Of a stretch of 64,000 nucleotides of DNA, positions 28,250 through 37,890 are shown in pieces; the first letter of the stretch is position 1, and each line of letters starts with the position of its first letter. The notes beneath the pieces were generated by a model. It saw only the letters and a program-made list of their open reading frames with translations. It had not been told where the DNA came from and ran no database searches. Made by a program: the position numbers and the translations under genes. Source of the stretch: Ruminiclostridium herbifermentans (GTDB taxonomy: Bacteria > Bacillota > Clostridia > Acetivibrionales > DSM-1351); contig NZ_CP061336.1 in the NCBI RefSeq assembly GCF_005473905.2, forward strand, positions 1,604,501-1,668,500, given 5' to 3'.

Positions 28250-29626
28250 CTACTCAGTCTTAATTGCCTCCAGCGCACTGAGTTTCATAGCTCTTCTAGC
28301 AGGTGAAAAGCCAGAAATAAGTCCGATTAGAATAGCAAAAGCAATGGAGAGAAGTGCCAGCCAAGGAGGTATCGAGGATATTCTGCTTTCAGCATCGCCC
28401 ATACCCATTCCAATACCGAACATACCGCCCCTTCCGGAATTTAAGTAGCTTCTGCCAATGGTGTTTATTGCATAGGAAGTAAGATAACTCAAAATAACAC
28501 CTATACACCCTCCTAATAATCCGATGATACCAGCCTCTAACAGAAACAGTTGCCTTATATTTTTCATTTTACAGCCTAAAACCTTCATTACGCCTATCTC
28601 ACGAGTTCTTTCATATATAGACATAATCATAGTATTTGTTATACCAAGGGCAGAAATGATTAGGGATATGGCTCCAATGGCCCCAAGCACCAGCTGAACA
28701 GTCTGAGACTGCTTTTGCATGGACTTGCGTATATCTGCAAGGCTGTTAGTTCCATAGCCCATATCATCAATTTCTGCCTGAATTCGGTCAACATCCTTGA
28801 TTTTATCTACCATAACCATTAGGCGTTCATAGCCTTTGCTGGTACTGCTAATATCAAACATCATATTTTGCCCGCCTTGACCTTTGGAAGCATCTTTCAT
28901 CAGCTTTTGAAGATTGAGATAATCCATGAAAATGTAACCATCTTTTTGCCAATCATTTGTTATTTCTAGGATACCTACAGGTTTCAATTTGTAGAGCTTA
29001 GGAGCTTTTGCGGAAGTGTCAGAACCTCCTGTGCCCTGCTGATGTTTTTCTCCGTAACTCATGTCGAAGGTTGCCTCTATTTTATCTGTCATCACATCAA
29101 CAAGTGGTTTTCCGTCTATTGAACCATAGTAGTTCTTTGGATTGTAAAAATATTGAGGGATATAAGCTCCCACTACTATTTTGTCAGTATCTCCTTCTTG
29201 AAGTAAACGGCCTTGGGCAACTGGATAATCAAAATCTGGCATTGATTTCACGTCAATTCCCATAACTTGAACATAGGCCATATACTTACCTGAGATAAGC
29301 TTCATGCTTCCTTCAATAACTGGAGTTACTCCTCGAATGCCTTCAATTTTGCTTATTTTTGCAATTGCAGCATCATCAAGAACTATTTCCTTAGGTGGAC
29401 CGCTAGAGTTATCGGGAGTATTTCTGTATTTGGTAACATTAATTATATTAAGGTTACCCATTTGCTTTAATTGGGCTTCAAAACTCTCATTCATACCGAT
29501 TCCAAGAGAAACCATGACAACAATGGCTGCAGTTCCTATGACTACGCCAAGAACGGTTAGAATGGTTCTTGTTTTTCTTCTGAATAGATTCTTTAAACCC
29601 ATTAAAAATATATCAAAGCTCCTCAT
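28250..29626 (-). CDS. ABC transporter permease, MacB/FtsX type
   Basis: 458 residues. Type VII ABC permease layout: an N-terminal cytosolic and membrane segment (NLFRRKTRTILTVLGVVIGT), a large extracytoplasmic MacB_PCD-like domain (about 45-310), and three C-terminal helices containing the FtsX motif (ERTREIGVMKVLGCKMKNI) and ending FSPARRAMKLSALEAIKTE. Such permeases use ATP hydrolysis to drive movements outside the membrane rather than classical transport. Its start overlaps the end of the upstream CARDB-like gene by 14 bases, so translation is coupled. With the ATPase gene at 32.9 kb it forms a three-gene operon on the minus strand. Confidence 0.92.
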   Translation of the reverse strand: MRSFDIFLMGLKNLFRRKTRTILTVLGVVIGTAAIVVMVSLGIGMNESFEAQLKQMGNLNIINVTKYRNTPDNSSGPPKEIVLDDAAIAKISKIEGIRGVTPVIEGSMKLISGKYMAYVQVMGIDVKSMPDFDYPVAQGRLLQEGDTDKIVVGAYIPQYFYNPKNYYGSIDGKPLVDVMTDKIEATFDMSYGEKHQQGTGGSDTSAKAPKLYKLKPVGILEITNDWQKDGYIFMDYLNLQKLMKDASKGQGGQNMMFDISSTSKGYERLMVMVDKIKDVDRIQAEIDDMGYGTNSLADIRKSMQKQSQTVQLVLGAIGAISLIISALGITNTMIMSIYERTREIGVMKVLGCKMKNIRQLFLLEAGIIGLLGGCIGVILSYLTSYAINTIGRSYLNSGRGGMFGIGMGMGDAESRISSIPPWLALLSIAFAILIGLISGFSPARRAMKLSALEAIKTE

Positions 29627-32000
29627 CTATCATAAATTCCTTTCTAGCTTTTATTTTCTTACGAACAAATAATACAGTAATAACTATTATTACAAGGAGA
29701 ACTGCCCCTCCAGCAATAAAAGCCCATAGTGGAATTTTTTTATCTGTTTCCTCTGGAGGAAACATTCCTTCACTATCAATAGGAGCTTCCATAGGCATTT
29801 CTATGGCATTAAAAGATATCTCTTTTTTTACCTCCTGCTTGTTTCCATCAGCATCTTCAAAGGAAAAAACAAGGAAACCATTCACAGGGCCTGCTGCTTC
29901 TGGAATAACTACACCATCAAAGGAATCGGTTTTTCCGGGTTCAAAATTACCAACATAATAGCTCGTTCCCTCAACTCTGAAATCACCTTCCAGTTTTACA
30001 AGCAAATTATATAATGTTGATTTACCCATATTATAGAAGCTTACATTAATGGGCATTGGAGAACCTAAAAAGGCTTCTGGAGGGAAGTTGAGGTCTCCCA
30101 CTACCAAACGTGGTGTCTGTTGAAGGGAAACTCCTACAACGTCCTTAGTCGAATAAGGATTTCCTTTTTCATCCTCATACTCATAATTTATACTAATCAT
30201 ATACTGCTTTGGAGCAGCATCTGATTTTGAAGTGAAGCTGACCTGTTTTTGAACCGTTCCTTTAGGGGCAATGCTGTCAATGTAAAAGGAGTTTGAATTA
30301 ACAGTTGTAAAGGTTCCATCATCGGAGGAAAGGGTCACTTTTACATTACTAATGTTGGAAGCTTTGCTGGTATTCATTATTGATAGATTCAACGTAAAGG
30401 GCTGTCCTGCATTAACAATTTCTGGATTAACACTGTACTTGTCAATAATGAGTCTTGGAACGGATTTACCAGTGGAATTTTCAATATTCAGTCCAACATA
30501 CTGCATGACTGCTTGTTTGTTCACAGTTCCGTCAACAGTGGCATCATATTCAACATTCAGTGAAACGGCATAATTCTTTGATGTTGCTTCATCTGAAACG
30601 TAAAGCTGAAATAGTACATTCTTTGACTCGCCTTTTTTTAGCAGAGGAATTAATATTGTATTTTGAGTTCTTGGTATCAATTCCTTGTCGGCTGATATTG
30701 TAACTTTTATATTACGAGCGTCAGCTGAACCTGTATTTGCTATATCAAAAGATATTGGTGCATTGTCACCAGGTGAAAGAGTGCTTTCAGGTGATACAAT
30801 GTTCTTTATTTCTATGTTAGTATTTGAATTTTCCGATACTACGTTATAAAAAAACTCTATCTCGTCGGAATATTCTGAGCCTGAATTATCCAAATAATCA
30901 ACTTTTACTTTAAGGCTGTTTGCTCCTGTTTCAATTTTGGAGGAAGCAAACAGATCAAATGAAAATACAGCCGAACTACCAGAATAAATAAGTGACTGAG
31001 TTTTTTTGTTTGTATTGCCGATTATACTAGCACCGTCATTTTTTAATCCAAGTAAGGTTACTTTTATATTTTTTGCTGATAAAGCACCGTTATTTTCAAG
31101 AGTTATATCTAGCTTAAAATTCTTTCCAGGGATAACAGGTGAAGGATTGGTTGAGACTGCTTTTAAATCTAGCCTTGGAAGTTGGCTGCCTTCTAAGGTT
31201 TTTAAATAACCTGTTTCCGTATTGCTAAAATAATCTCCTGCAGAATTATAGTACTGTAGGTTAAACTTTATTGGATAGGTTTTAGGCGTTGCGCCATTGG
31301 ATATTTTAAAGGTGAATTTAACGTTCTTGCTTTCTTTGGCCTGCAGAGAGTCTATCGTCTGAGATGGATTCATTGCTTCAATTGTAATTGGCGTAGAGTC
31401 GTCTAACACTGGAGAAACCACAATATTTCTTGCATAATATAAACTGTTGTTTTTCAGCGGAAGAGTATATGTTATTTCAGCGCCAGCTTTTCCGGAGGGT
31501 ATGGCTGAATTCTCTACTATTTGAATCTTAGGCGCATATTTTGCTGTATCTGCTGGAGGATTGTCATTAGTATCTCTATCCTCAATTATAGCTTCAGATA
31601 TATTGATAGAATCCGTTATTGATTTAGTTCCTGAAGGTGTTGTGTATTGAATAGTTACCTGGAGTCTATTTGAACCACCATTATATCTGAAATCGTTTCC
31701 CTTGGTCATAACTGTAGAATCGTCGACAACTTCATCTACAGGAATAAAATATGGATTGGAATTTTTCATTGAAAAGGAACTGCTATCAATTTCTATGTAT
31801 ATATTCGAAGCATCGGCACTATGTTTTACTTTAAAAGACATAGTAAAAGTATCACCTTGTTTAATGGTGGCCTTATTAACGAAATAGCCTACAAGATCTA
31901 CCTCTTGCGCGGCAGTTACTGGTACTGTCACTGTAAATAATTGTGATAATAAAATTAAAAAAATTAAACTAATAGCTGCTATTTTCTTTAAAGTTTTCAT
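29613..32000 (-). CDS. Large secreted CARDB-like surface protein of the ABC operon
   Basis: 795 residues from the ATG at 32000 (ribosome binding site GGAGG nine bases upstream); the frame extends to 32069 without a site. Signal peptide (KKIAAISLIFLILLSQLFTV, about 1-30), then five or six tandem Ig-like segments of the CARDB/COG1361 type, each with a pattern such as SPVIPGKNFKLDITLENNG or PEIVNAGQPFTLNLSIMNTS followed by ...NIKVTL..., and a C-terminal transmembrane helix (LWAFIAGGAVLLVIIVITVL) with basic tail. In MacB-type systems this place is usually held by an HlyD-like adaptor. Here the outer partner is a beta-sandwich surface protein, which suggests a mechanotransmission role such as delivering surface proteins or controlling wall enzymes. 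Function is inference; domain calls are moderate. Confidence 0.8.
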   Translation of the reverse strand: MKTLKKIAAISLIFLILLSQLFTVTVPVTAAQEVDLVGYFVNKATIKQGDTFTMSFKVKHSADASNIYIEIDSSSFSMKNSNPYFIPVDEVVDDSTVMTKGNDFRYNGGSNRLQVTIQYTTPSGTKSITDSINISEAIIEDRDTNDNPPADTAKYAPKIQIVENSAIPSGKAGAEITYTLPLKNNSLYYARNIVVSPVLDDSTPITIEAMNPSQTIDSLQAKESKNVKFTFKISNGATPKTYPIKFNLQYYNSAGDYFSNTETGYLKTLEGSQLPRLDLKAVSTNPSPVIPGKNFKLDITLENNGALSAKNIKVTLLGLKNDGASIIGNTNKKTQSLIYSGSSAVFSFDLFASSKIETGANSLKVKVDYLDNSGSEYSDEIEFFYNVVSENSNTNIEIKNIVSPESTLSPGDNAPISFDIANTGSADARNIKVTISADKELIPRTQNTILIPLLKKGESKNVLFQLYVSDEATSKNYAVSLNVEYDATVDGTVNKQAVMQYVGLNIENSTGKSVPRLIIDKYSVNPEIVNAGQPFTLNLSIMNTSKASNISNVKVTLSSDDGTFTTVNSNSFYIDSIAPKGTVQKQVSFTSKSDAAPKQYMISINYEYEDEKGNPYSTKDVVGVSLQQTPRLVVGDLNFPPEAFLGSPMPINVSFYNMGKSTLYNLLVKLEGDFRVEGTSYYVGNFEPGKTDSFDGVVIPEAAGPVNGFLVFSFEDADGNKQEVKKEISFNAIEMPMEAPIDSEGMFPPEETDKKIPLWAFIAGGAVLLVIIVITVLFVRKKIKARKEFMIDEEL

Positions 32001-32054
32001 ATGTATTAACCTCCAAAGCCTTTCTGGACTAAATAAAAATTTTATACTAAATTT

Positions 32055-32225
32055 AATCAAACTTTGCACAATAGGCCAATGATGATATTGAGAATTGCTC
32101 TACTTTCAATCAAAAGCTGGCTTCAAAATAATTGTATGAATCATTTATGACTCTAGCAATTATTTTGGCAATAAACCATTGATAATTTTAATGTACCAAT
32201 AGATTTTATGTGCGGTGTTTGAATA
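32055..32225. repeat. Palindromic repeat R3, copy 1
   Basis: About 170 bp lying inside the ABC operon between the ATPase and CARDB-like genes. Blocks shared with the copy at 38.5 kb are CCATTGATAA, ATAATTG-ATGAAT, AGATTTT and TTTGAATAATT; the left part is a diverged inverted match (CCAATGATGATATTGAG). No reading frame. Confidence 0.55.
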
Positions 32226-32251
32226 ATTTGCATTTATGTTGATAAATCAAA

Positions 32252-32974
32252 TTATTGTATTTCTTCCGCCAGTACATTAGCCGACGGGGTTTGAGTTACT
32301 ATTTTTTCAATGTTTCCATCGAGAATATGAATTACTTTATCCGCATAACTTGCGATACTAACGTCATGCGTAACTATTATCAAGGTTTGAGAGTTCTTTC
32401 TTGCCATTCCTGTAATGAGATTCATAACATCAGTGGTTGTTTTTGAATCTAGATTTCCAGTGGGCTCGTCTGCAAAAATAATTTGAGGATTTCCCACGAA
32501 GGCCCTTGCAATACCTACTCTTTGCTGCTGACCGCCACTCATTTGGGATGGCTTTCTGTTGTTGTGGGAGGTGAGCCCGACGGCTTTTAGCATTTGCTGA
32601 GCTTTCTTATCTCTTATTTTGCGGGGTATGCCTTTGAAAGCTAAAGGTAAGCCGACATTTTCTAGAGCTGTCAAGCTAGGCAGTAGATTATAAGACTGAA
32701 AAACAAAACCAATATATTTTTGGCGGAACAAAACAAGCTTCTGCTCATTAAGCTTTTCGATATGTATATCTTTAATGATTATTTCACCTCTGGTGGGTTT
32801 CTCAAGACCAGCCAAAAGGTTTAAAAGAGTGGATTTGCCGGAGCCTGAAGTTCCTAAGAGACAACATATTTCACCCTTTTGGATAGTAAGGTCGATATTT
32901 TGCAGAGCAACAACTTTTTCGTTGCCTACCCTGTATACCTTTCTTACTCCTTTAAGTTCAATCAAACTACCCAA
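32252..32974 (-). CDS. ABC transporter ATP-binding protein, MacB/LolD type
   Basis: 240 residues starting at a TTG (32974), seven bases after GGAGG. All ATPase motifs are present: Walker A GTSGSGKST (residues 37-45), Q-loop FVFQSYNLLP, signature MSGGQQQRVGIARA, Walker B IIFADEPTGNLDS and the H-loop VTHD. This is the ATPase for the permease at 28.2 kb. The two are separated by the CARDB-like gene and a 251-base gap holding R3. The order ATPase, surface protein, permease on one strand suggests one transcript. Confidence 0.95.
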   Translation of the reverse strand: MGSLIELKGVRKVYRVGNEKVVALQNIDLTIQKGEICCLLGTSGSGKSTLLNLLAGLEKPTRGEIIIKDIHIEKLNEQKLVLFRQKYIGFVFQSYNLLPSLTALENVGLPLAFKGIPRKIRDKKAQQMLKAVGLTSHNNRKPSQMSGGQQQRVGIARAFVGNPQIIFADEPTGNLDSKTTTDVMNLITGMARKNSQTLIIVTHDVSIASYADKVIHILDGNIEKIVTQTPSANVLAEEIQ

Positions 32975-32987
32975 ATATTTAACCTCC

Positions 32988-33530
32988 TTGTAAAAAAAAG
33001 TTTATCAAAAATTTAGACGCAATTTAAAATGTATAGTTCCAAAAAAACAATATTACTTTCACAAGATATTATATAACTTCTAGCCAATTTAAAAGTAACA
33101 AAAATGTAACCTTTTCCAAAAATTTCTTTGTGAGGAATAAAATAAATATAATAAATTAAAATGTTCTTGCTCATTTAAATTTTTTACTCGCTCTGAATGT
33201 TTAATCAACTTTCACAAATTCAATGTAGACGTTGTGCAGGAATAGCAATTTTGGCCAAGAAAATGTTGCACCTTCTTATTAACACGGGAAAATTATTTGA
33301 CTTTTCATTTAAAAGGTCTACTATATCATGACATCCAGAATTATAAGCTTTTATTTTTGATGCTGATGGTCCAGCATGTGGAAGATAAGACAAAAGCAAC
33401 ATCAGAATTCCCATCCATTCTTCACAGAACTGACAATTCACCTGCATTATCCAACTACAAACATTTATTTAATACTGTGTTTTATACAATTTTTCTTTAC
33501 TATAATTTATTTATTAGTATAATTATATCG
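32988..33530. other. Intergenic region between divergent genes
   Basis: AT-rich; expected to hold the promoter of the minus-strand ABC operon. An open minus-strand frame at 33220-33447 has no ribosome binding site and no recognisable motif, so I do not call it a gene. Confidence 0.35.
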
Positions 33531-33720
33531 AGGCTATAAAAATCTCTCCCACAACTATAAATGGTGGGTATGGTTTTGCTATAAGACGTGAATATATGCG
33601 ACGGCCGTACTACTATTACTACGCGCCCCGCAGTATGGTTTTTGCTATAAGACGTGAAAATATCTCCAGCCTCGATGAAATGCCGCTTATGTAATTGTTC
33701 GAAAAAAGTATGTATGAACA
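33530..33720 (+). repeat. Dispersed repeat R2, locus 2
   Basis: Two partial units: TTGCTATAAGACGTGAATAT near 33576 and TTGCTATAAGACGTGAAAAT near 33644, the second followed by CTCCAGCCTCGATGAAATG and CCGCTTATGTAATTG, which match the R2 blocks at 13.7, 59.4 and 62.1 kb. A GC-rich stretch (GACGGCCGTAC, CGCGCCCCGC) lies between the units and is unlike the surrounding DNA. Confidence 0.6.
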
Positions 33721-33847
33721 AGGTTCATTTTTGAACTACAAAAATTACATTTGGTTTTTGACGTTGTATAAATTCTTCTAAAATCGTAAAATTTTTAGTT
33801 TGAACCTATACGTAGTAATATTGATTTTAAAGTCGGAGGAAATGAAG

Positions 33848-35404
33848 TTGAGTATATTAACTGTAGAAAACGTAAGTCATGGTTTTGGTGCTAGAACTAT
33901 ATTAGATAACGCCTCATTCAGATTACTTAAGGGTGAGCATGTTGGGCTTGTAGGAGCAAACGGAGAGGGAAAATCAACATTTTTAAATATAATTACCGGA
34001 AAACTGATGCCAGATGAAGGCAAGGTGGAATGGTGCAACAGAATAACAACCGGATATTTGGATCAGCATACTGTTTTAACTCCAGGCAAAACAATTCGTG
34101 AAACCTTGAGAGAGGCTTTCCAGCATATGTTTGACCTTGAACAGGAAATGCTTTCTATATATGAAAAAATGGGAGATGCCACAGAGAGTGAATTAGCCGC
34201 AATGATGGAGGATGTTGGTGAAATTCAAAGTGAACTAGAGATTAGCGGCTTTTACATTATAGATTCAAAAATAGAGGAAGTTGCAAATGGTTTGGGGTTA
34301 GGTGATATTGGTCTAGATACTGACGTTTCTAATTTGAGCGGAGGACAGAGGACAAAGGTATTACTTACAAAGCTTTTGCTTCAAAGTCCAATGATATTGA
34401 TATTGGACGAACCTACAAACTTTCTTGATGAAAACCATATTGTATGGCTGAAAAATTATTTAAAGAACTATGAAAATGCTTTTATTTTAGTTTCACATGA
34501 CATTCCTTTTTTAAATGATGTTGTTAATGTAATTTACCATGTGGAAAATGCTGTGCTGACAAGATATGCAGGAAATTATGATGAATTTCAAAGGATGTAC
34601 CAGCTTTCAAAGCAGCAAATTCAGCAGGCATATGAAAAGCAGCAAAAGGAAATTGAAAAGCTGGAAGAGTTTGTGGCCAGAAACAAAGCCAGAGCAGCTA
34701 CTGCAAATATGGCTAAGAGCAGGCAAAAGAAGCTTGACAAAATGGAAATTATCAACAAAGTGCAAGAAAAGGCTAAGCCAATATTTAAGTTCAGAGAAGC
34801 ACGTGCACCAGGAAGATATATATTTAAAACCAATAACCTTATTATCGGATACGAATCTGCCCTAACAGGTCCTTTGAACATAGCATTGGAGCGTGGGCAA
34901 AAGGTAGCTATAAAAGGTGTTAACGGATTAGGTAAGTCAACCTTGCTTAAAACCCTGCTGGGAATTCAAAAGCCATTTGCAGGAGAGGTTATTTTGGATG
35001 ACTATTTATATCCCGGCTATTTTGAACAGGAAGGTGAGCGATACAATACCAAAACAGCACTAGAAGAGGTTTGGAACGACTACCCCGGAATGACTAATGC
35101 AGAGGTAAGAGGGGCTCTTGCTAAATGTGGTTTGACTACTGAGCATATTACCAGCCAGATGATGGTGCTTAGTGGTGGTGAAAATGCAAAAGTACGTCTA
35201 TGCAAGCTTATGCTCAAGGATGTTAATTGCTTGATTCTCGACGAGCCTACAAACCACTTAGATGTAGATGCAAAGGATGAACTCAAAAGAGCAATCAAAG
35301 AATTCAAGGGCTCTGTACTATTAGTTTGCCATGAGCCTGAATTTTATGAAGATTGGGTGACTGATGTTTGGAACGTAGAGAATTGGACGACGAAGATTGT
35401 GTAG
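33848..35404 (+). CDS. ABC-F family ATPase
   Basis: 518 residues from TTG at 33848, placed seven bases after GGAGGA; the ATG at 33842 is too close to that site, and the frame back to 33800 is unsupported. Two ABC domains in one chain without membrane segments: Walker A GANGEGKST and GVNGLGKST, signatures LSGGQRTKV and LSGGENAKV, Walker B LILDEPTNFLD and LILDEPTNHLD. The charged linker between them (about 230-300, QQKEIEKLEEFVARNKARAA) is the ABC-F P-site tRNA-interaction motif region. Members act on the ribosome, either in translation or in protection from antibiotics; the sequence alone does not say which. Transcribed alone; repeat R1 copy D follows. Confidence 0.93.
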   Translation: MSILTVENVSHGFGARTILDNASFRLLKGEHVGLVGANGEGKSTFLNIITGKLMPDEGKVEWCNRITTGYLDQHTVLTPGKTIRETLREAFQHMFDLEQEMLSIYEKMGDATESELAAMMEDVGEIQSELEISGFYIIDSKIEEVANGLGLGDIGLDTDVSNLSGGQRTKVLLTKLLLQSPMILILDEPTNFLDENHIVWLKNYLKNYENAFILVSHDIPFLNDVVNVIYHVENAVLTRYAGNYDEFQRMYQLSKQQIQQAYEKQQKEIEKLEEFVARNKARAATANMAKSRQKKLDKMEIINKVQEKAKPIFKFREARAPGRYIFKTNNLIIGYESALTGPLNIALERGQKVAIKGVNGLGKSTLLKTLLGIQKPFAGEVILDDYLYPGYFEQEGERYNTKTALEEVWNDYPGMTNAEVRGALAKCGLTTEHITSQMMVLSGGENAKVRLCKLMLKDVNCLILDEPTNHLDVDAKDELKRAIKEFKGSVLLVCHEPEFYEDWVTDVWNVENWTTKIV

Positions 35405-35488
35405 CGAAATTAGACTCACAATCAACTTTAAGATAATAAGTTTGCTGAAGAAATAATTAATTGACATTATATAAAAGTATGAAACAAA

Positions 35489-35830
35489 AAGGGACTGTTG
35501 CAGAACAGAAAATTTGATATATCAATGGTAAATTGCTTAAATAGTACTCCCATGCAATATATATCTATGGCTCGCTCACGAAATTGATGCTGAAATATTT
35601 GTGGTGAAGAACAAGCACTTCCGCCGACCGTATTACACTCGACCTCCTTGTCTCGGGTTAATACTCACAGCTACTGACTTCCGCTGTGTCGGCTACAATA
35701 CTTGTTCTTCACCTACTATTTCTATCATCAATTTCTAACCGAGCTTCGCAATAAGATATATATTGCACTCGCGTACTATTTTAGCAATAAGTCAATGGTA
35801 TACAGAATTTGTTGTATTGCAAAAGCCTTT
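35489..35830 (+). repeat. Dispersed palindromic repeat R1, copy D
   Basis: One of the two best preserved copies. Starts near GGGACTGTTGCAGAACAG, ends near TTGTTGTATTGCAAAAGCC. The tip (35633-35693) can fold as a three-way junction: closing stem GCCGA with TCGGC, hairpin GTATTA with TAATAC, hairpin CACAGC with GCTGTG. Lies between the ABC-F gene and iorA. Confidence 0.88.
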
Positions 35831-36021
35831 TTTTGATATAAATTTAAGATAATAATAAAAAACTCATTACTATAATTTGCTTTTCTATTTTTACTTTTTA
35901 TCTTCAAAGCATCACATTTTATCATCAACATTTGCTTTATATTGATATTTGATTTAATATAAAAAGAGAGCGATTTTTAAGAATTTATTATATTAATTTG
36001 ATACTTAGCCTTTGGGCAAAT

Positions 36022-36058
36022 TTGGGTAATGAGCCTTTGCAAAGCAGAGGCTGCCAAC
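36022..36058 (+). promoter_or_regulatory. Structured leader hairpin before iorA
   Basis: TTGG (36022-36025) pairs with CCAA (36054-36057), enclosing an asymmetric internal loop (GTAATG) and an inner stem AGCCT/AGGCT capped by GC-AAA-GC. It lies about 45 bases before the iorA ATG, with GGAGGT in between. It is too short to name as a known riboswitch. Confidence 0.35.
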
Positions 36059-36102
36059 CGATAGATTTAATATTTTATGCTCAGTGGGCAATTGGAGGTA
36101 AA

Positions 36103-37890
36103 ATGAGTAAAAAATTACTTATGGGTAACGAGGCAATAGCATTTGGTGCTATAAGAGCCGGAGTTAATGTGGTAACAGGCTATCCCGGAACGCCTTCTAC
36201 TGAAGTACTTGAGACCATAGCGCATAATAATCCGGGAGATTTATATGTAGAGTGGTCTGTAAATGAAAAGTCTGCAATGGAAATTGCAGCTGGAGCAGCT
36301 TACAGCGGAGCTAGAACAATGGTTACAATGAAACAGGTTGGACTAAATGTGGCAGCTGACCCCCTAATGACTTTAGCTTATATAGGTGTTAAGGGCGGAA
36401 TGGTAATATTAGTTGCAGATGATCCAGGCCCTTTTTCATCGCAAACAGAGCAGGATACCAGACATTTTGCTAAATTTTCAAATCTTCCTGTATTAGACCC
36501 TTCTACCCCTGAAGAGGCTTACGAAATGGTTCAATATGCTTTTGAACTATCGGAACTGGTTAAATTACCAGTGTTTTTAAGACCAACAACTAGAGTATGT
36601 CATGCATGTGCTACAATTGATGTAGATGATGGAAGAATTAGTAATAAGCCAGAAGGTTTTGTTAAAGACCTTAATTGGGTTATATTTCCAAATCTATCAT
36701 ATAGAAAACATATTCATATTGAGAAGCTTCAAGATGAATTAAGCGATATTTTCTCAAAACTCAAGTTTAATCAAGTTTATGGAAAAGGCAGGCTTGGAGT
36801 TGCTGTATCTGGAGTAGCCTATACATATGTGACCGAAGCAGTTGAGAAATTAAAGGCTGATATAAAGGTATTTAAGGCTGGAACTCCTTATCCACTGCCA
36901 AAGGATAAAGCAGAAGAGTTCCTTTCTGGATTAGACGAAGTACTTGTATTTGAAGAACTTGACCCTGTTCTTGAAGAAGAATTGACTTTATACTGTGCAG
37001 CTAACAAGAAAAATGTAAATATATTAGGAAAGAAAACTCATCATCTGCCATGTGCAGGAGAATATACCTTTGAATTGGTTTATTCTGCTTTAGCAAAATT
37101 CATAGGTGTTGAAATAGCTGAAGGTGAAAAAGCTGAAATACCAGCACTTCCAACTAGAGCACCTGTACTTTGTGCTGGATGTCCTCACAGAGCATCTTTC
37201 TATGCAACAAAAGTGGCCTTAAAGGGACAAAAAGCTGTATTCTCAGGGGATATTGGCTGCTATACCCTTGGAAATGCAAAGCCATTAGATATGGTGGACA
37301 CTTGCTTGTGTATGGGAGCAGGTATTACTGTGGCGCAGGGAATTCATAGAACACAGCCTGATACAAAGAATGTTGCCTTTGTTGGAGATTCAACCTTTTT
37401 CCACACTGGAATACCTGGCATAATAAATGCTGTTTACAATAATACCGATATTACAGTAATTATACTTGATAACAGCACTACCGCAATGACTGGGCATCAG
37501 CCTCATCCCGGCATTGGTAAAACTATGATGAACAGTATTTCAAACAAAATTGATATTTATAGTGTTGTAAAAGCCTGTGGAGTTGGACATATAACCAAGG
37601 GCAATCCATTAGATTTTAAAAATGCTGTTGAACTTATAAAGCAGGCGGTAGAGTTTAATGGCCCTTCTGTAGTTATATTTGAGGCTCCTTGTATTGCATT
37701 GTTTAAACCCACCGAATTATACGAGGTTAATGAAAATTGTAAAAACTGTAAAAGGTGTATTAATACCATTGGATGTCCAGCAATTTCTATTATGGATGGA
37801 GAGGTTAAAATAGAGCCTTCCCTTTGTTATGGCTGTGGTTTGTGTACAAATGTCTGTCCATTTAATGCCATTAGGAGGTGTGAAAAATGA
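36103..37890 (+). CDS. iorA: Indolepyruvate:ferredoxin oxidoreductase, alpha subunit
   Basis: 595 residues from the ATG at 36103, behind GGAGGTAAA; upstream codons to 35998 are not conserved. Oxidatively decarboxylates aryl pyruvates (from Trp, Phe, Tyr) to aryl-acetyl-CoA, reducing ferredoxin. Recognisable parts: N-terminal pyrimidine-binding half (NEAIAFGAIRAGVNVVTGYP, GTPSTEVLE), TPP-binding region (LCAGCPHRASFYA, GDIGCYTLG, NNTDITVIILDNSTTAMTG), and a C-terminal double [4Fe-4S] ferredoxin domain (CKNCKRCINTIGCP and CYGCGLCTNVCP, about residues 545-590). The stop overlaps the iorB start by four bases (ATGA). With iorB and the CoA ligase it supports fermentation of aromatic amino acids in the cytoplasm. 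Confidence 0.96.
   Translation: MSKKLLMGNEAIAFGAIRAGVNVVTGYPGTPSTEVLETIAHNNPGDLYVEWSVNEKSAMEIAAGAAYSGARTMVTMKQVGLNVAADPLMTLAYIGVKGGMVILVADDPGPFSSQTEQDTRHFAKFSNLPVLDPSTPEEAYEMVQYAFELSELVKLPVFLRPTTRVCHACATIDVDDGRISNKPEGFVKDLNWVIFPNLSYRKHIHIEKLQDELSDIFSKLKFNQVYGKGRLGVAVSGVAYTYVTEAVEKLKADIKVFKAGTPYPLPKDKAEEFLSGLDEVLVFEELDPVLEEELTLYCAANKKNVNILGKKTHHLPCAGEYTFELVYSALAKFIGVEIAEGEKAEIPALPTRAPVLCAGCPHRASFYATKVALKGQKAVFSGDIGCYTLGNAKPLDMVDTCLCMGAGITVAQGIHRTQPDTKNVAFVGDSTFFHTGIPGIINAVYNNTDITVIILDNSTTAMTGHQPHPGIGKTMMNSISNKIDIYSVVKACGVGHITKGNPLDFKNAVELIKQAVEFNGPSVVIFEAPCIALFKPTELYEVNENCKNCKRCINTIGCPAISIMDGEVKIEPSLCYGCGLCTNVCPFNAIRRCEK

Noticed and set aside
33220-33447. 75-residue minus-strand reading frame
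   Set aside because: No ribosome binding site, no recognisable motif; a fragment of an old gene is possible but not supported.
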